NCBI GenBank assembly: GCA_029204225.1
Contig: CM055107.1
Span: 27,707,072 to 27,771,071 of the forward strand
Length of the DNA: 64,000 bases
Source of the DNA: Diphasiastrum complanatum
Taxonomy: Eukaryota; Streptophyta; Lycopodiopsida; Lycopodiales; Lycopodiaceae
Direction: 5' to 3'
Every line of letters begins with the position of its first letter. Within the stretch, counting starts at the first letter, position 1. Both the position numbers and the translations under genes were made by a program. Shown here in pieces: positions 33,001 through 46,540 of the stretch. The notes under the pieces were generated by a model. The model was not told where the DNA came from. It saw only the letters and a list, made by a program, of their open reading frames with translations, and made no database searches.

Positions 33001-36000
33001 CTTCGTGTCCTTGATAAGATCAAGGCACGAGGGTTTTGAGAAGATGGATCTAACTTTGCAACAAATCGAGGAGGACTAAGAGGAGGACCGATTGCTGGTG
33101 GTGGAGGTTGAGAGAGCCGACAGAGAAGAGGGCTTGGAGATATAGGGTATTACCCAGGCTGCTAGGGATATTGAGACGGGCATGGCTTCCACTTCCTCTC
33201 ATGCTTCGTCATCTGTTCTTGTTGACCCAGAGGATCTTGATGAGGATGAGGAAGATGTTGATTTACAGGATGATGTTGACATTGCTGAGGATGCTGATGT
33301 TGTCATACCACTTGACGACGTTTGATTTACTACATTTTTTATTATGTTATCATACTTAGTTTTGTAGTTGCTAGCCACTAGCGAGTGGCCATTTTCCAGT
33401 AGAATGTAACCAGTTGACTTGATTTTCATTTTGAACCAAAACTTTTTTGAGGATGGATGGCTTTTATGCACTTGTTGATGATAGTGCACTCTTGTTATTC
33501 CTTCATATATCCAACTAAATTTCATTGTAATTTGTATATATTGTTGTTTAGTGTCTACATTGAATGCTTTTAATTGTTAAACATGCTTATTCAACTACTT
33601 TTATATTATGTTTAAGGTTCCAACACTTAAATTAGCATTAGTTGCTTAAAAACTTGCAAAAAAATCAGAAAAAAATATAGGATTTTGTTTCAAACGTTTG
33701 AAACTTTCATTCAAACGTTTGAAATGCGTTTCAAACGTGGACGTTTGATACGTTTGAATCGTTTGAATGTAACCTTGCTCACCACGACCTGCCCGCTACA
33801 TGCTTTTTACTCCACACATGGTTGAAAATGCCATTAACCATGCCAAACTTCATAAAGCCACTGACTATGATTCTCTAAACGTGGATTTCCTAAAACCTGT
33901 AGCACATCTTATCTCACCCTTTATTGCTCACGCGTTTAACACTGTTGTGACCTTTGGTTTTCCTACCGCATGGTGTACTAATATCCTGCATCCCATTCTC
34001 AATAATACCCGGATCATGTCCTGTCAATAGACGTCCTTACAGAATGAGTCTTAAGGAGGAAGAGGAAGTGAGACGGATGGTCGATGATTATCTCGCCAAG
34101 GGGCAGATACAACCTAGTTATTCCCCTTTTGCCTCTCCGGTCATTCTTGTAAAAAAGAAGGATGGATCATCGCGTATGTGTGTGGATTATCGAGGTTTGA
34201 ACAAGATAACAGTTAAACATCGATATCCTATGCCACGTATAGATGATTTGCTTGATGCCTTGTTAGGTGCCACTGTGTTCAGTAAAATAGACCTAAAGAG
34301 TGGATACCATCAAGTTAGAGTTTGTGAAGAGGACGTACACAAGACTGCCTTCAGAACTCGGTTCGGTCACTATGAGTATCTTGTGATGCCATTTGGATTG
34401 ACTAATGCCCCAGCTACATTCATGATGATGATGAATGATGTGCTCAGACCGTATATGGGTAAGTTTGTCGTAAACTTTGTTGATGACATTCTGACTTACA
34501 GTGCAGGTGAGGTCAAGCATATGGCTCACCTTAGGACTGTGTTGTCTACTTTGAGGGAGAACACTTTGTTTGCCAATAGTAAAAAAAGTGAATTGTTTAA
34601 AAAAGAGATCGAGTATCTTGGTCATGTAGTGTTGCTGATGGAGTAAGGCCAGATCCTCAGAAGGTTGTTGTGATAGTTGCGTGGCCTGTGCCACCTGATT
34701 TGACAGCACTCTGTTCTTTTCTTGGATTGGCAATATTCTATAGAAAATATGTTAAGAAATACTCCTATATTGCAGCACCTTTGACTGATTTGACTCAAAA
34801 GAATAGATTTGGTGAGTGGACTGAACTGCAGCAAGCAAGCTTTGATCAGTTGAAGCAAGCTATTGTTGAGTGCGTCACTCTAAAGATTGTAGACCCTCAA
34901 AAGCCCTATGTTATAGATACAGATGCAAGTGACATTGTTGTGGGAACTGTTCTAATGCAAGAGGGTAGGCCTATGGCCTTTGACAGGAGGTGAGTCATGG
35001 CCATGCAGAGTCTCAAGAGGAGAGCTCTTCTACCTTGGTTCGCACTTACCTTAAGTATTCCATAGAAGATGGAATAGTGATGAGAAATGGCAAGGCTCTT
35101 ATTCCAACTTGTGAGGTGCTGCAAAAGAGGATCTTGCATCTCTGTCACGATAGCCCTAGTGCTGGTCATCCTGGTGTGGATAGGACCTATGAGTTGATAT
35201 GACATAACTTTTGGTGGTCTAGACTTAAGAAAGAAGTAAACCATTATGTGACACATTGTTTTAAGTGTCAAGTTAATAAGGCTGAAAGGATTAAAGTGCC
35301 TCGATTATTATGCCCGTTACCTATACCAGAAGGGAGATTTAGGTTTCCATGTTATCATGCATGACATGTGATAAACCATTGATCCCTCATCATGCTATCT
35401 TGGCATGATTCCTTCGTAACAAGGGGCTATCTTTCAATTGTTCATCTATGTTCACAAGGACCTAACACTTGGAGATACGTAAGAGTAGGCATAGAGACCC
35501 CTATGTCAATCGATGTTCCTTCTCAAAGGAAGGATGTCAAGAGCCCCCACCGATGGACTTGAGCAGACTAGAGTGATACTAAGGATTTGAGTCGTGGCCA
35601 AAGTCTGATGCAAACAGATGGAAAAATTATGCCCTGCATCACGCAACAACTTTATATTTATTGTTATATGATATCCACCATTTGTAAGAACGTGCTTTGG
35701 ATACCTTATCACTCATTAACAAGGAGAGAAAATAGTAGAATTACAACTACAAGGACAAAATATAAGAAAAAATTAGAATAGTCATCATTCTACGAGTACA
35801 CACCTAGGTCTTTCTTGGCTTGTTCAGTCTTTCCTTGCTCTTGTAGCTTCATGTAATGTTCATTTGCTCTTTGTTTTTCCAGTTCTTCTCTGCAATAAAA
35901 TGTTTATTTCCATGTTGGTTAGCTTCTAAGACCAAAATACTCATGGTAAACACTTTACCTACTCAAATACATCATATGTATGCAATCACATGCACAATGT

Positions 36001-39000
36001 GCACTAGTAACTAATTTATTTAAAGAAAATATAAATCTATATAATTGAAAGCAACTAAATAAAAAACACAATCACACTTACAGGAAATCCCCTTCACCAT
36101 ATGACGAAATGGAAGAGAAAGTTTTCCAAGTTATATTTGGTATGTTGGAAAGGGAAATCAGATGAAGGGGACACTTGGGAGAGGCAAGACTACATAAGTA
36201 GATTGCTTGTTTGCTCCCTTTAGGAGGAGACTTTTAAAGGTTGAGGCAACGTTACGAACCTATAAGGGCATGTAACTTACCTAAGGTGACGGTCTTGTAA
36301 TACGGGACAGAATGTTGATCTAGAACTATATAGTGTTTGGATGCATGTGTCAATGTCTTATTGGCGCAGGGGTGGGAGTTCGCATCCATATCAACTTCAT
36401 GATTTTTAGAAGCTGTCAACAATTTAGTGCCACATCATATGATATACGATTACTTTTTTGTAATTAGTGATATCTATACGGTTGCAATGCATTGCAAGTA
36501 ATGAAGATCAGTCCTCCTTACGTGTAACAGGACTCAATCGTATGGTTGGAGACACCATTGAATCTCTTCTCTCACTTTTGTTCTTCTCTTCCATTATTGC
36601 AATAGAAGAGTTTAGGCTTTTAAATCTTCTTGAGCTTGTTCATATGTCTACATTATGTGATTGATTGATTAATTGCAATGATAAATAGAAGGATGTATGC
36701 CTTGAAATTTAAGAGGGGGTATGTGAGCATGCAATTTGTATCCACCCACAATGCGTAGACATACTCATTGGAGGATCTTTGTATGCAAAAGTTCTTTTAG
36801 ATTCAAAAATGTGCAAGATCGGCAAAAAAGTACATGAACTCCTTGATAGAGTTGGAGTTTGAGTAAAAAGCATTCTAGAAACATGTTGAATCAAGTTATG
36901 GATGGTAACATCATTCCATGGCTTTAGTGTAGTCTTAAGCCTATCTTAACTTGTTGAAAGTGTCTTCACAAAAGAAGTTTTGTGTAGGGGCTTTGGAACT
37001 TTAGTAAGAGCTAATTTCATGGTAAAAAACCATACAGTTTCTCCACTTGTGATGACAAACGTCGACAATCCTCCAACTCAACTAGTTTACCTTCTAGAAC
37101 CGAATCATCATTTCTACTAAGGCATTTTTTCAAATGTCTTAACGTAGAATACAAGCTCCAACTATAACTAGAAGATCTAGCTAATACGTGACCCAATTGA
37201 GTTTCTTTACAGCCTTATATGGATTTCTATATCATGGAAACAGCTTATCGCATTTTCTAGATCGAAGCAACTTAGAATCTTTTGGGATTTTAAGATACAC
37301 CCTAGTTCCAACCTCTCTCAAGTTTTAAGGTGAGAGATTGTGGTTAGAATAATACTCAGATCTATCCTGAGCGATATTTATGCTTTCTTTGACCACTTGC
37401 AAAATGTCTTGCATATTCTACAAGAAACCAGCTGTAGCTTTCAATGGCGGAATGCTTTGTACTATTGTCTACAAACTCAACATTTGGGACATACTTTTCC
37501 CAATCCGACTTAATGAGATACATATGCTTGAAGCATATCCTCCATAGTCTAGTTAATACATTTTGTTTGCCCATCGGATTTTGAATGATCCGCAAAACTT
37601 TCAAAAATTGATTGATAGAATTTTCCAATGAGCTTGGAGTCTCGCTCACTAACAATGTCATTTGGCAAGCCATACAATGCAAGCAAATTTTCAACAAAAA
37701 GTTGGGGCTAGTTCATATGCTTGGATAGTGTCATCTTGGTCATCCTGTCAACAACTACCGAAATAGCATCACGAGCCTTCCCAATTCTAGGGAGTCTGGT
37801 CACAAAACCCATTGAAATACTTTCCCATTTCTTGCTGCTAATCTCCAAAGGATGTAAAAGACTCCAAACTTTGAGTCTCTTTGCATTATTACACTGACAT
37901 TTTTCACAACCTCAAACGTATGCCTCGACATGCCCTTTCATCTTTGGCCAATAAAAATTCTGATTTAAAAGGTCGTGTTCTATATATGCCAAGGTGACTA
38001 GCACAAGGGCCAAGGTGACACTGCTGAATGATTTGGACCGCTAAGATCCTCCATATCCAACACACATCCCTTTTCCTTTCGGAAAGGTAAACCATTCCTT
38101 ATGGAACAATCATTTAGTATCTTATCATTTCGAGGTTTTTTGGGATCCTGCATCCCAAGGTCTTCACTAGATTTAGAATTTCCCATCATGACATCTAGTC
38201 AGATGTGACCGATGTCTCCCTCGATCCGACAAAGATCCTGAAGTTAAATTGGATCTTCACAAAGCATAACTAATTAATCTTTCCAATCCGACTCAAGGCA
38301 TTGGCAACACAATTCTACATACCTATATTTAAGAGATTGCTTATCAATCATCATCATATAAATCTGGAACCATACAAATAATGCATCCATATTGTCAATG
38401 CATGGATGATTGCAAAAAGCTCTCTCATAAGTGGAATGCCTACACTTATCAAGATTTAGCTTCTTGCTTTCAAAAGCAACCGGTCTACTGTCCTAATAAA
38501 GGATTACTCCTAAAACATAGTTGCTAGCATCGGTTCCTCCAAAAACAAGGCATATTAGAATCAACTATGTAGAAAATTTGAGCTATAGAAACACAATGCT
38601 TGAGAGTTTCAAACCTCTCATTCATTTCATTAGTCCAAGCTACAACTTTTTCTTCACCCCCTTAAGAACATTCATTTAAGGCAATGACATATAGGTAGGC
38701 TAGAATGAACTTGTGAAAAATCCTGTGAAACCAAAGAATGATTTCACACCATGGATTGTTTGCGGTTATTTTACTTCACAAACCTTATCATAATCAATCT
38801 CGATGCCACGATCAGATATGATATGGCCCAAGTACTTGAGTTTGATCTGAAAGAGTTCACAACTCCTTAGCATAGATCTTTATCTTGCTTTAGGAGCTTT
38901 AAGAAAGCACAAAGATGCTCTTCATGCTCCTCAGGGGTTTGCGACTATAAATTGATATGTCATCTAAATGCAACACCACAAATTTTCCTAGATATGGACG

Positions 39001-42000
39001 AAGGATATTTGTTCAAAATTTGCTAGAATGTGATGAATGCATTTGTGAGCCCAAATAATGGGCATACATGGTACAAAAACTAGTCATGGGAATGTCTTCA
39101 TTATCACTCCTTATCTAATATTAGCCTGATCTAGGGTCTATCTTGGAAATATACCTTGCTCCATTTAGACAATCCATTAGATCATCCATCCTAACTAAGA
39201 GATATTTGTCCTTGATGGTCACCTTGTTCAATTTTCTATGATCGACACAGAGGTGAGTGAATCCACCTTCCAAATCACTAACACATTCATAAGACGTGGA
39301 GCACCTCAAGGTTCCTCTTGATCAAGCTCTTCAATGTGCATAGGAGTTGCTTCATCAACTTGCAAGTTATAAGTGGTTCGCATCGGGTTACGTGGGCACT
39401 CCTTCCATCTCTATCGCCCTAGGCATCCAAAGCAAAGGTTTTCTTTCTTAGTGCATTCTATGTCTTGCAGCGAGCCCCCTTGAGTATTGGACGTCCCATA
39501 CTGCACTTAACCTTTCGAGGCGCCACCACCTTTACTCGTTTTTCCACATTGAACCTGCTCCTGATTGGATTGACCTTTCCACTTTTTGAACTTTCTCTTT
39601 TCCCAAGGCTGAAAACTTTCGGCTGCCGCGCGGACTGTTGGATCAGGGCAGTTGAAGTAGTTATTGGCGAATAGGGTGAGAGCCCTTCTGGCATCTACAT
39701 CAGTAGCCCAACCGTACTCTGATGGAATGATCGGCCAATTGAAATTTTGAATTGTGATCTTGTCCAGAGGGGTGCCACATTCTGCCCATTTGAATCGTCG
39801 TGTGCATGGCAGGAAGTGCGCGTTCACCCGTAATTGTTGCGGACTTGTCACATAGGCCCTAATGGCCGTAGGGTCTCTTTCAAACAGCTGCTGACACCAC
39901 TTTGGTTGTGGTTGGAGGGCGGGTAATGCTTGTAGCTCCTTGCCCTTTATTGTCTGAGCTGAAAACGATATCTGTCAGCCGCCTCTTGATGACTCATGGG
40001 GATACTTTGATAGGAATTCATTTATTTTCTCCTCCACGGACTTTGGTCTTCAGAAGGCCCGGCTGGCAGATATGGTGCGCGAACCTCTGGATGATGTTGC
40101 CTGTCCTTCCTCTTGGCTTTGGCTGGTACCCGCTTGCGCCTGAAGAGATTCATCTCTGATTCAGATAGCGGCCTTGAGTCTGGTGCAGGTTGAGCTAACC
40201 AGGCGAGCTTTTCACTTTGTAGGGCTTTGACTTCCGCCCCCAGGCGTGTATTCTCTGCTTCGTAAATCTGTAGTTGCGCTTGGAGTGGAGCCAGCCGTTG
40301 GGACGCTTCGGATTGAAGCTCCTGCACCTTCGTGGAGGCCTCTGTCAGCGCTTTGGAGAGGCTTTGGATGTATAGATTGAGGCCCTCCTCCTTCTGCTGC
40401 AGCTTGGCAATCTCCCGACGCCCTTCTTGTTCATGTTGTTGAGCTAGAATCAGCTCGTGCTGCAGCTTCGTGAGTTCCGCTCGCAACTGTGTGTTGCTTG
40501 TTGCCAGGTGTAGTACCCTGCTTTCCAAAATAGCCTTGGCTGCTACCGCCTCCAGGATGTATTTGCCCAGAGTCTGATACGCCGTCGTTAAGTCAGTTGG
40601 AGCAGCCGGTACACTGGCACTGATAGGGGATTGTGTGGTATCGGCCCCGACGACCTGTGGAGCTCCGTCGTCATTGTCTTCAATGAGGTTCTCGTTGGAC
40701 CTGATGTCATCTAAGGCGGTGGGATCAGCCCGATCTGGCGATGGTATGAAAATGGTTTGAACAAATGCGTCATCAGGCAATGGTTGGTTGCCCTCGGCAA
40801 CCTTTGGTGGCGAAACAGGTGGGGTGCAAGAAGCAACAGTGGAAACGGGGGTGAGTTACTAAGGATAAAGAGAAAGGTATTGATACAAATACAGCCATGA
40901 TTTCATTAGAACATCAAAAGGAGAATGATTCTTTCAATGGTGATTTTGCTTTTGTCACTAACAATCTCATTTATAATCAAAATGAGATTTCTACCACTTC
41001 TCGACTTGCTGGTTTTTTAGCAGAAAACAACACTACTTTAGCTTTGCAGGTTGCTGTTTTTTCTTCCATTGATTGGGTGATTGATAGCGGAGCTACACGC
41101 CATATGACTCACCATAGAGACGTCTTTACAAAGCTTATGAAAATCAAAGATGGAAGCAAGGTTCAAGGTGTTGACAACACCTCCTATCCAATTGAAGGCA
41201 TTGGATCTATACCACTCATTCTTCCCAATGGAGAAGAAAAGTACACTCGAAATGTACTTTATGTTCCTAAGATTAAGAAAAATCTCATTTCGGTCTCTAC
41301 AATCATGAATCAAGGATTGATTGTAGAATTTAAAGAAGACGAATGTCTTATAAAAGACCCAAAGAGATCACTTTGATTGTTGCTTCGGGAACATTGCGAG
41401 GAGGTTTGTTTTGGTTGGATATTTATGAACCTAAAGCTTTGACATCCTTTGGTCTTGTTGCTACTAATTCACATGCATTGGAGTTGGCTAAACTATGGCA
41501 TGCGAGGTACGGGCACCTCAATTTTGGAACTTTGAATATGTTGAAGAAATTCAACATGGTGGAAGGCATTCCAAATATGGAGCATCCCGAAGGACATGTA
41601 TGCGAAGGATGCATACTTGGTAAGTTTCAACGGAAGCCTTTTCCTATTGATGGGACTATCAAAGTTGGTGATAAGTTTGCCTTAATTCATAGTGATGTAT
41701 GTGGTCCAATGAGAACCGAATCCAATGGGAAATGCAAGTACTTCGTTACTTTTATTGATGATTTTTCAAGGTTTACATGGATCTTTCCTATGAAGGCAAA
41801 ATCTGAAGTTTTTCAATGCTTCAAAGATTTTCTAGCTATGATAGAAAATCAATTTGAGCATACCTTGAAGATACTACGTACCGACCGAGGAGAGGAATAC
41901 ATTAAAAGTACATTCGACACGTTTCAAAGCAAAGGCATTCTACATCAAATGACTACACCTTACACACCACAACAAAATGGTGTTGCCGAGAGGAAAAATC

Positions 42001-45000
42001 ACACAATCATGGAGATGGCTCGTTGCATGCTTAAGGCAAAGGGCGTTCCCCACAAGTTTTGGGCTGAAGCGGTTATTACGGCGGCATACATTAGTAATCA
42101 GTGTCCAAATAAAGCCTTGAAGATTTTGACTCCTTATGAAGTTTGGTATGATTTGGTATCACCATCTAATGTTGAAGAGGAGGGACTGCCATCATCCTCT
42201 AATGGACAGCCCACTGGTTCTTCAAGCAAACAGCCCATAATTCATCAAGAGGAGCAGATTTAAGAACAAGAACGGCCTGTTGAAAACTTTGGACAGCATA
42301 GTCCAATTTCAGAGCACTTTGGACAACAAAGTGTTGACAGTTCAGATCACTTTGGACAGCAAAGCGTTGATCAAAGTAAGGTTGTTGGACAGCCTAAACC
42401 AGTCCCTAAATGGCTGTTGCAGACTTTGCAGGACAACAAAGTGAACCGCTTCTATGAAGGGAAGACTCGTGCCTCATCTAAATCAGTAGAATTTGCTGAT
42501 TTTGCTGATTTTGCTCTTACATCTATTGAGGATAGTGCAATGGAACCTGTTTTTTATGAGCAGGTTAGGCCAATTGCATTTCTACCTTGGTCTTGAGTTT
42601 TTGCAAGGAAAGGCTGGAATCTTCATTACCCAACAGCGGTACATTAAGCAGATTTTGAAGGGTTTCAAAATGGAAGATTGCAAGCCGGTTGCTACACCAA
42701 TTGAGACGGGCCTGAGGTTAAGTAATCAAAGTGGTGGTGAACCATTTGATACTACACTATATTGTCAAGCGGTTAGAAGTCTCATTTACTTATGCAACTC
42801 AAGACCAGACATATCTTATAGTGTTTCCCTCATGAGTCAATTCATGCATGCTCTGTTGACATCACATTGGAAAGCATTGAAGAGGATCCTTCGATATCTT
42901 CAAGGAAGTAAAACACTTGGTCTGTTTTATCCTTCTAGTGATAATGCATGTTTGTCTGGTTTTTGTGGCTCGGATTGGGGTGGAGATCAAGACACTAGAC
43001 GCTCTACTAGTGGTCATTGCTTTTTCATTGGAAATTATGCAGTTTCTTGGTTAAGCAAGAAGCAGCCCACCGTCGCTACATCCTCAAGTGAAGCAGAATA
43101 TAGAGCAACATTTTCAGCCACTACGGAGTGTATATGGCTGAGACAATTACTTGTCGATATGAAGCATGGCCAGCCCTCAGCTACTCTCCTATTTACGGAT
43201 AGTCAAAGTGCTATTGCCATTGCACGAAATCCAATATTTCATGCAAGAACAAAGCATATCGAGATCCACTATCACTTTGTTTGGGAGAAGCTTCATAATG
43301 GCGACATCAAGCTTGAATATTGTCCCACGGAGGATAATATTGCAGATGTGTTCACTAAGGCATTGCCTAGAGTTCGATTTAAAGCTCTTTGTGAAGCTTT
43401 AAATTTAAAGCAACATGCTGATTTTCTTACTTAGTGAATACATGTCATTTTCATTTAAGGAGGGTGTTAGAATAATAAATGTATATGATGTAGAAGCCAT
43501 AGGTTACTATGACCCAAAAGGTCGAGATCTGTGTAACCATGGTCATTTATATTTTAGACCCAAGTTAGTATGAAACTAACTTGTCGGGACTCGTGGGTCC
43601 ACTAGGGGCCTATACATGTGAATTAAGTACCTAACTTGTTATTTGGGGTACCTAATTATTTTATGTAACTTATGGCAGCTAGATAGCCATTAGTCAAGTC
43701 ATTGGACAGCCAACAGTCATGAAGGTAGATAGCCATCTTGGACTACTTATATGTAGCCATTCATTTGTATGAGACACACTTTTGTTAAGCAATCTACTGT
43801 TCATATTGGTTGTCCACAAGTTTGTACATCAGTGAAAAAACAGATGTTTTGAAGAGAAAAATGCTCAAAATCTATCCTGATAGCATCAATAAGATCAGAA
43901 GCTTTATTCATACTTGGATATGCAAGCCTTATCTTCAAGGATAGAGATAAACCTCTTATGCCAATCTCGATGGACAAGCTCTTTCCATTTCATCTTGAGG
44001 AAATGCTTTCAGGGGGTATACCTCCGATGGATGGCTGAGTTTGTCCATTTTGCACGTTTGGTTGAGGCCCTTGTTGATGAGTTTTTCGATTCTAGTCTAT
44101 CAATTCTCCATGGGACTTCATCATTGTTGTGCATCACCAAGGTCACAGTTATTCCACTAGCTCGATATGCATGGTTTATTCCTTGGTGCTTGTATCTTGA
44201 TGCTACTGATCAATATCCTTGGTCCCTTTAATTACCTTGGGTCCTTACTCTGGTTGATGCATGTGTTCTTGTTTTAGTTGTTGTTTATCATGGTGCGCTC
44301 CTTATGCTTCATGTTCACAAATATTGTGAGAGTGAGATACAGGTTGTTGATGCTGATATGACGCTTGATGCTGATGTCCAAGACTTTGTTCATCTTTCCT
44401 CTCCTATAGCTTTACGTATGTCAAATGGTTGCATGTTTCTTGATGGGGTTAGATACAAATTGTATTTGAGCCTTGTTCAGATGACATTCCACAGGTTTGA
44501 TAATGGTTCTCCAGTTTTTTATGATTGTGTCTTCTCTGGCTCTACTTGCTACATTTGATTATGATATGTGCTGGTCGTATTGATCCTTCTACAGTTCATT
44601 CGGTGCATCTGCATCCATTGTTAGAGACATCTTTTAGATGGTCGTTGCTGCTTTTTTTAATAAGATCCTTTTAGATTAGTATCAATGTAGTCTACGGTAT
44701 CCTTGTGCTTTCATGGATGGATTTGTTGCAGCCAATGCTAATAGTATACACTTTTGGGCTTTATGTATTCCTTGGAGTGCCGACCCCATTTTCTTGGATC
44801 CTACTATACATTCTTGGGCAATGTTGATACCTTGGGTTGCTGCACATGTGTCCAATCCAATAGTTGTTTGTCAAGGTGATCTACTTCAGGATCCTTGTCA
44901 TTCTTGGTTGCTCCATGAGCTACTTTTACTTAAGGTTCCTTGGCATTCTTGGTTGCTGAATTATCTACTTCAAGTTCCTTGGCAATTTTGGTTGCTGCAT

Positions 45001-46491
45001 ATTGTTTGGCCTCTGACGTTGTTGTTGAGTTACTATGGTTGCCAAGTTGTTTACTTTTGGTGGTATTCTTGGGCCATTCGACTAGCTTTGGATGTCTCAG
45101 TTGTTAGGGTCAGTCCTGCATATTGACAGTTGTCTATGGCATGCTTGGGCTATCAAAGTGCCTTGAGACAGTTTCATTCTCGCGGCAATTTCTTTCTACA
45201 TCTACATCGGCCGAATAACTTGAGAGAGCTTCATCCTCTCTCGGATTCCTTTATGCATCTACATTGGTTTATACTAGTTGCTTTTCCTTTTTTTCATAGT
45301 TTCATGATCTCCGTTTTAGTAGCTACAATGGAGATACATTTATTTGGGTTTCAATTTTATATTCTACCATTGACAACTATATTTTACAGTTGATGTATTA
45401 TGCTTAGTGAATTTTTGTGTGTTGCTTTTAAAATACTTATTGTGTTAACTTATGTCCTCTCTCTCCATTGGTGCATACATTTGTGATAGTTTTATTTTAA
45501 AATTGCTTACGATTGGCTATTACACCACAACTATTGCTTGGGGCCTTTCTGTTTAGTATCTAATTAAGCACAACATTGAAGGGAATGTATTTTTTAAGTT
45601 GGAAAGTGTCATCCTCCCCTAGTGCTAATTACTAGCTGCCCTAATTAGCATACCCTTAGCTAAAAGGACCTAAGTACATTGATCATCTATCACTATGGGC
45701 CTTTAGATAGTATATATAGGGTTATCATTCGATCATTAATTGGATTACTATATTCCTTCTCTTCTAAAAATGGATTGCAATAAGCTATCTTGTGTGCAAA
45801 TTCACACATGTGGGAAATCCCTAATGTGTGACAATGATCTCCTAAGCAAAGCTTATGCACTTTTAGATCAACACTAGATTGAGAATCAAGATCTATGTCA
45901 AAATCTAAGACAAAGAGGCAAAGATAGATGCATAGTTTGATAACCAAAGTGATTTCACACGTGGGAAAAGTGTTAGATTTCTTATGCTCAACCTTAAACA
46001 AATCGTTCAAGTAATGAGCATCCTGAAAAACCGAAGGCCGACTACATGTGTTTTCGGACCTTCACATTTTTTCTCTTTTTATTTGCTTGGGCTCTTTATG
46101 GAAGATCTCGTCTATGCTTAGCTACCACTTGGAGGGCTTAAGCCATTGTTCTTCATTGATATTAATATTTGTGAGTGAGTCCATAATAGCAACAAGTAAT
46201 AAAGTTGCAAAAGGGCTAACATTTTAGAACCAAAGTTGTAGGCCACGATCCGGAACGCGTTCCGAGAATTCCCATTAGGGTTTCCTGGAAGTTTTTTTTT
46301 TTAATTTTTTAATGCCAATATCGGTATCAAATGGAGGGTTTTTTCAAGGGCAGTTCATTTGTCAAGTTTGCCATCAATTTCACGACCATTGTCGCCCATT
46401 AACTTATTTTTCACTATTATATCATTTTCTACACTTACCAGTATTGTGTGAAATGAAATCATGTGCAAAGCAAAGCATTGAGAGCATATTG

Positions 46492-46540
<49 letters not shown>

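Noticed and set aside
33660-33780. CRISPR-like array
   Set aside because: The repeats are short palindromes without uniform spacers, next to a hAT transposase in a plant genome.
44713-45393. Trp/Leu-rich open frames conserved in both arms (also 53288-52617)
   Set aside because: Conservation is explained by the recent duplication; the composition reflects imperfect tandem repeats and no domain is recognisable. A nine-base difference between the arms is not evidence of selection.
45693-46010. Protein-coding gene on the minus strand (copy at 51525-51986)
   Set aside because: It lies within the duplicated repeat segment, has no recognisable domain and is shifted by the solo LTR insertion in arm 2.
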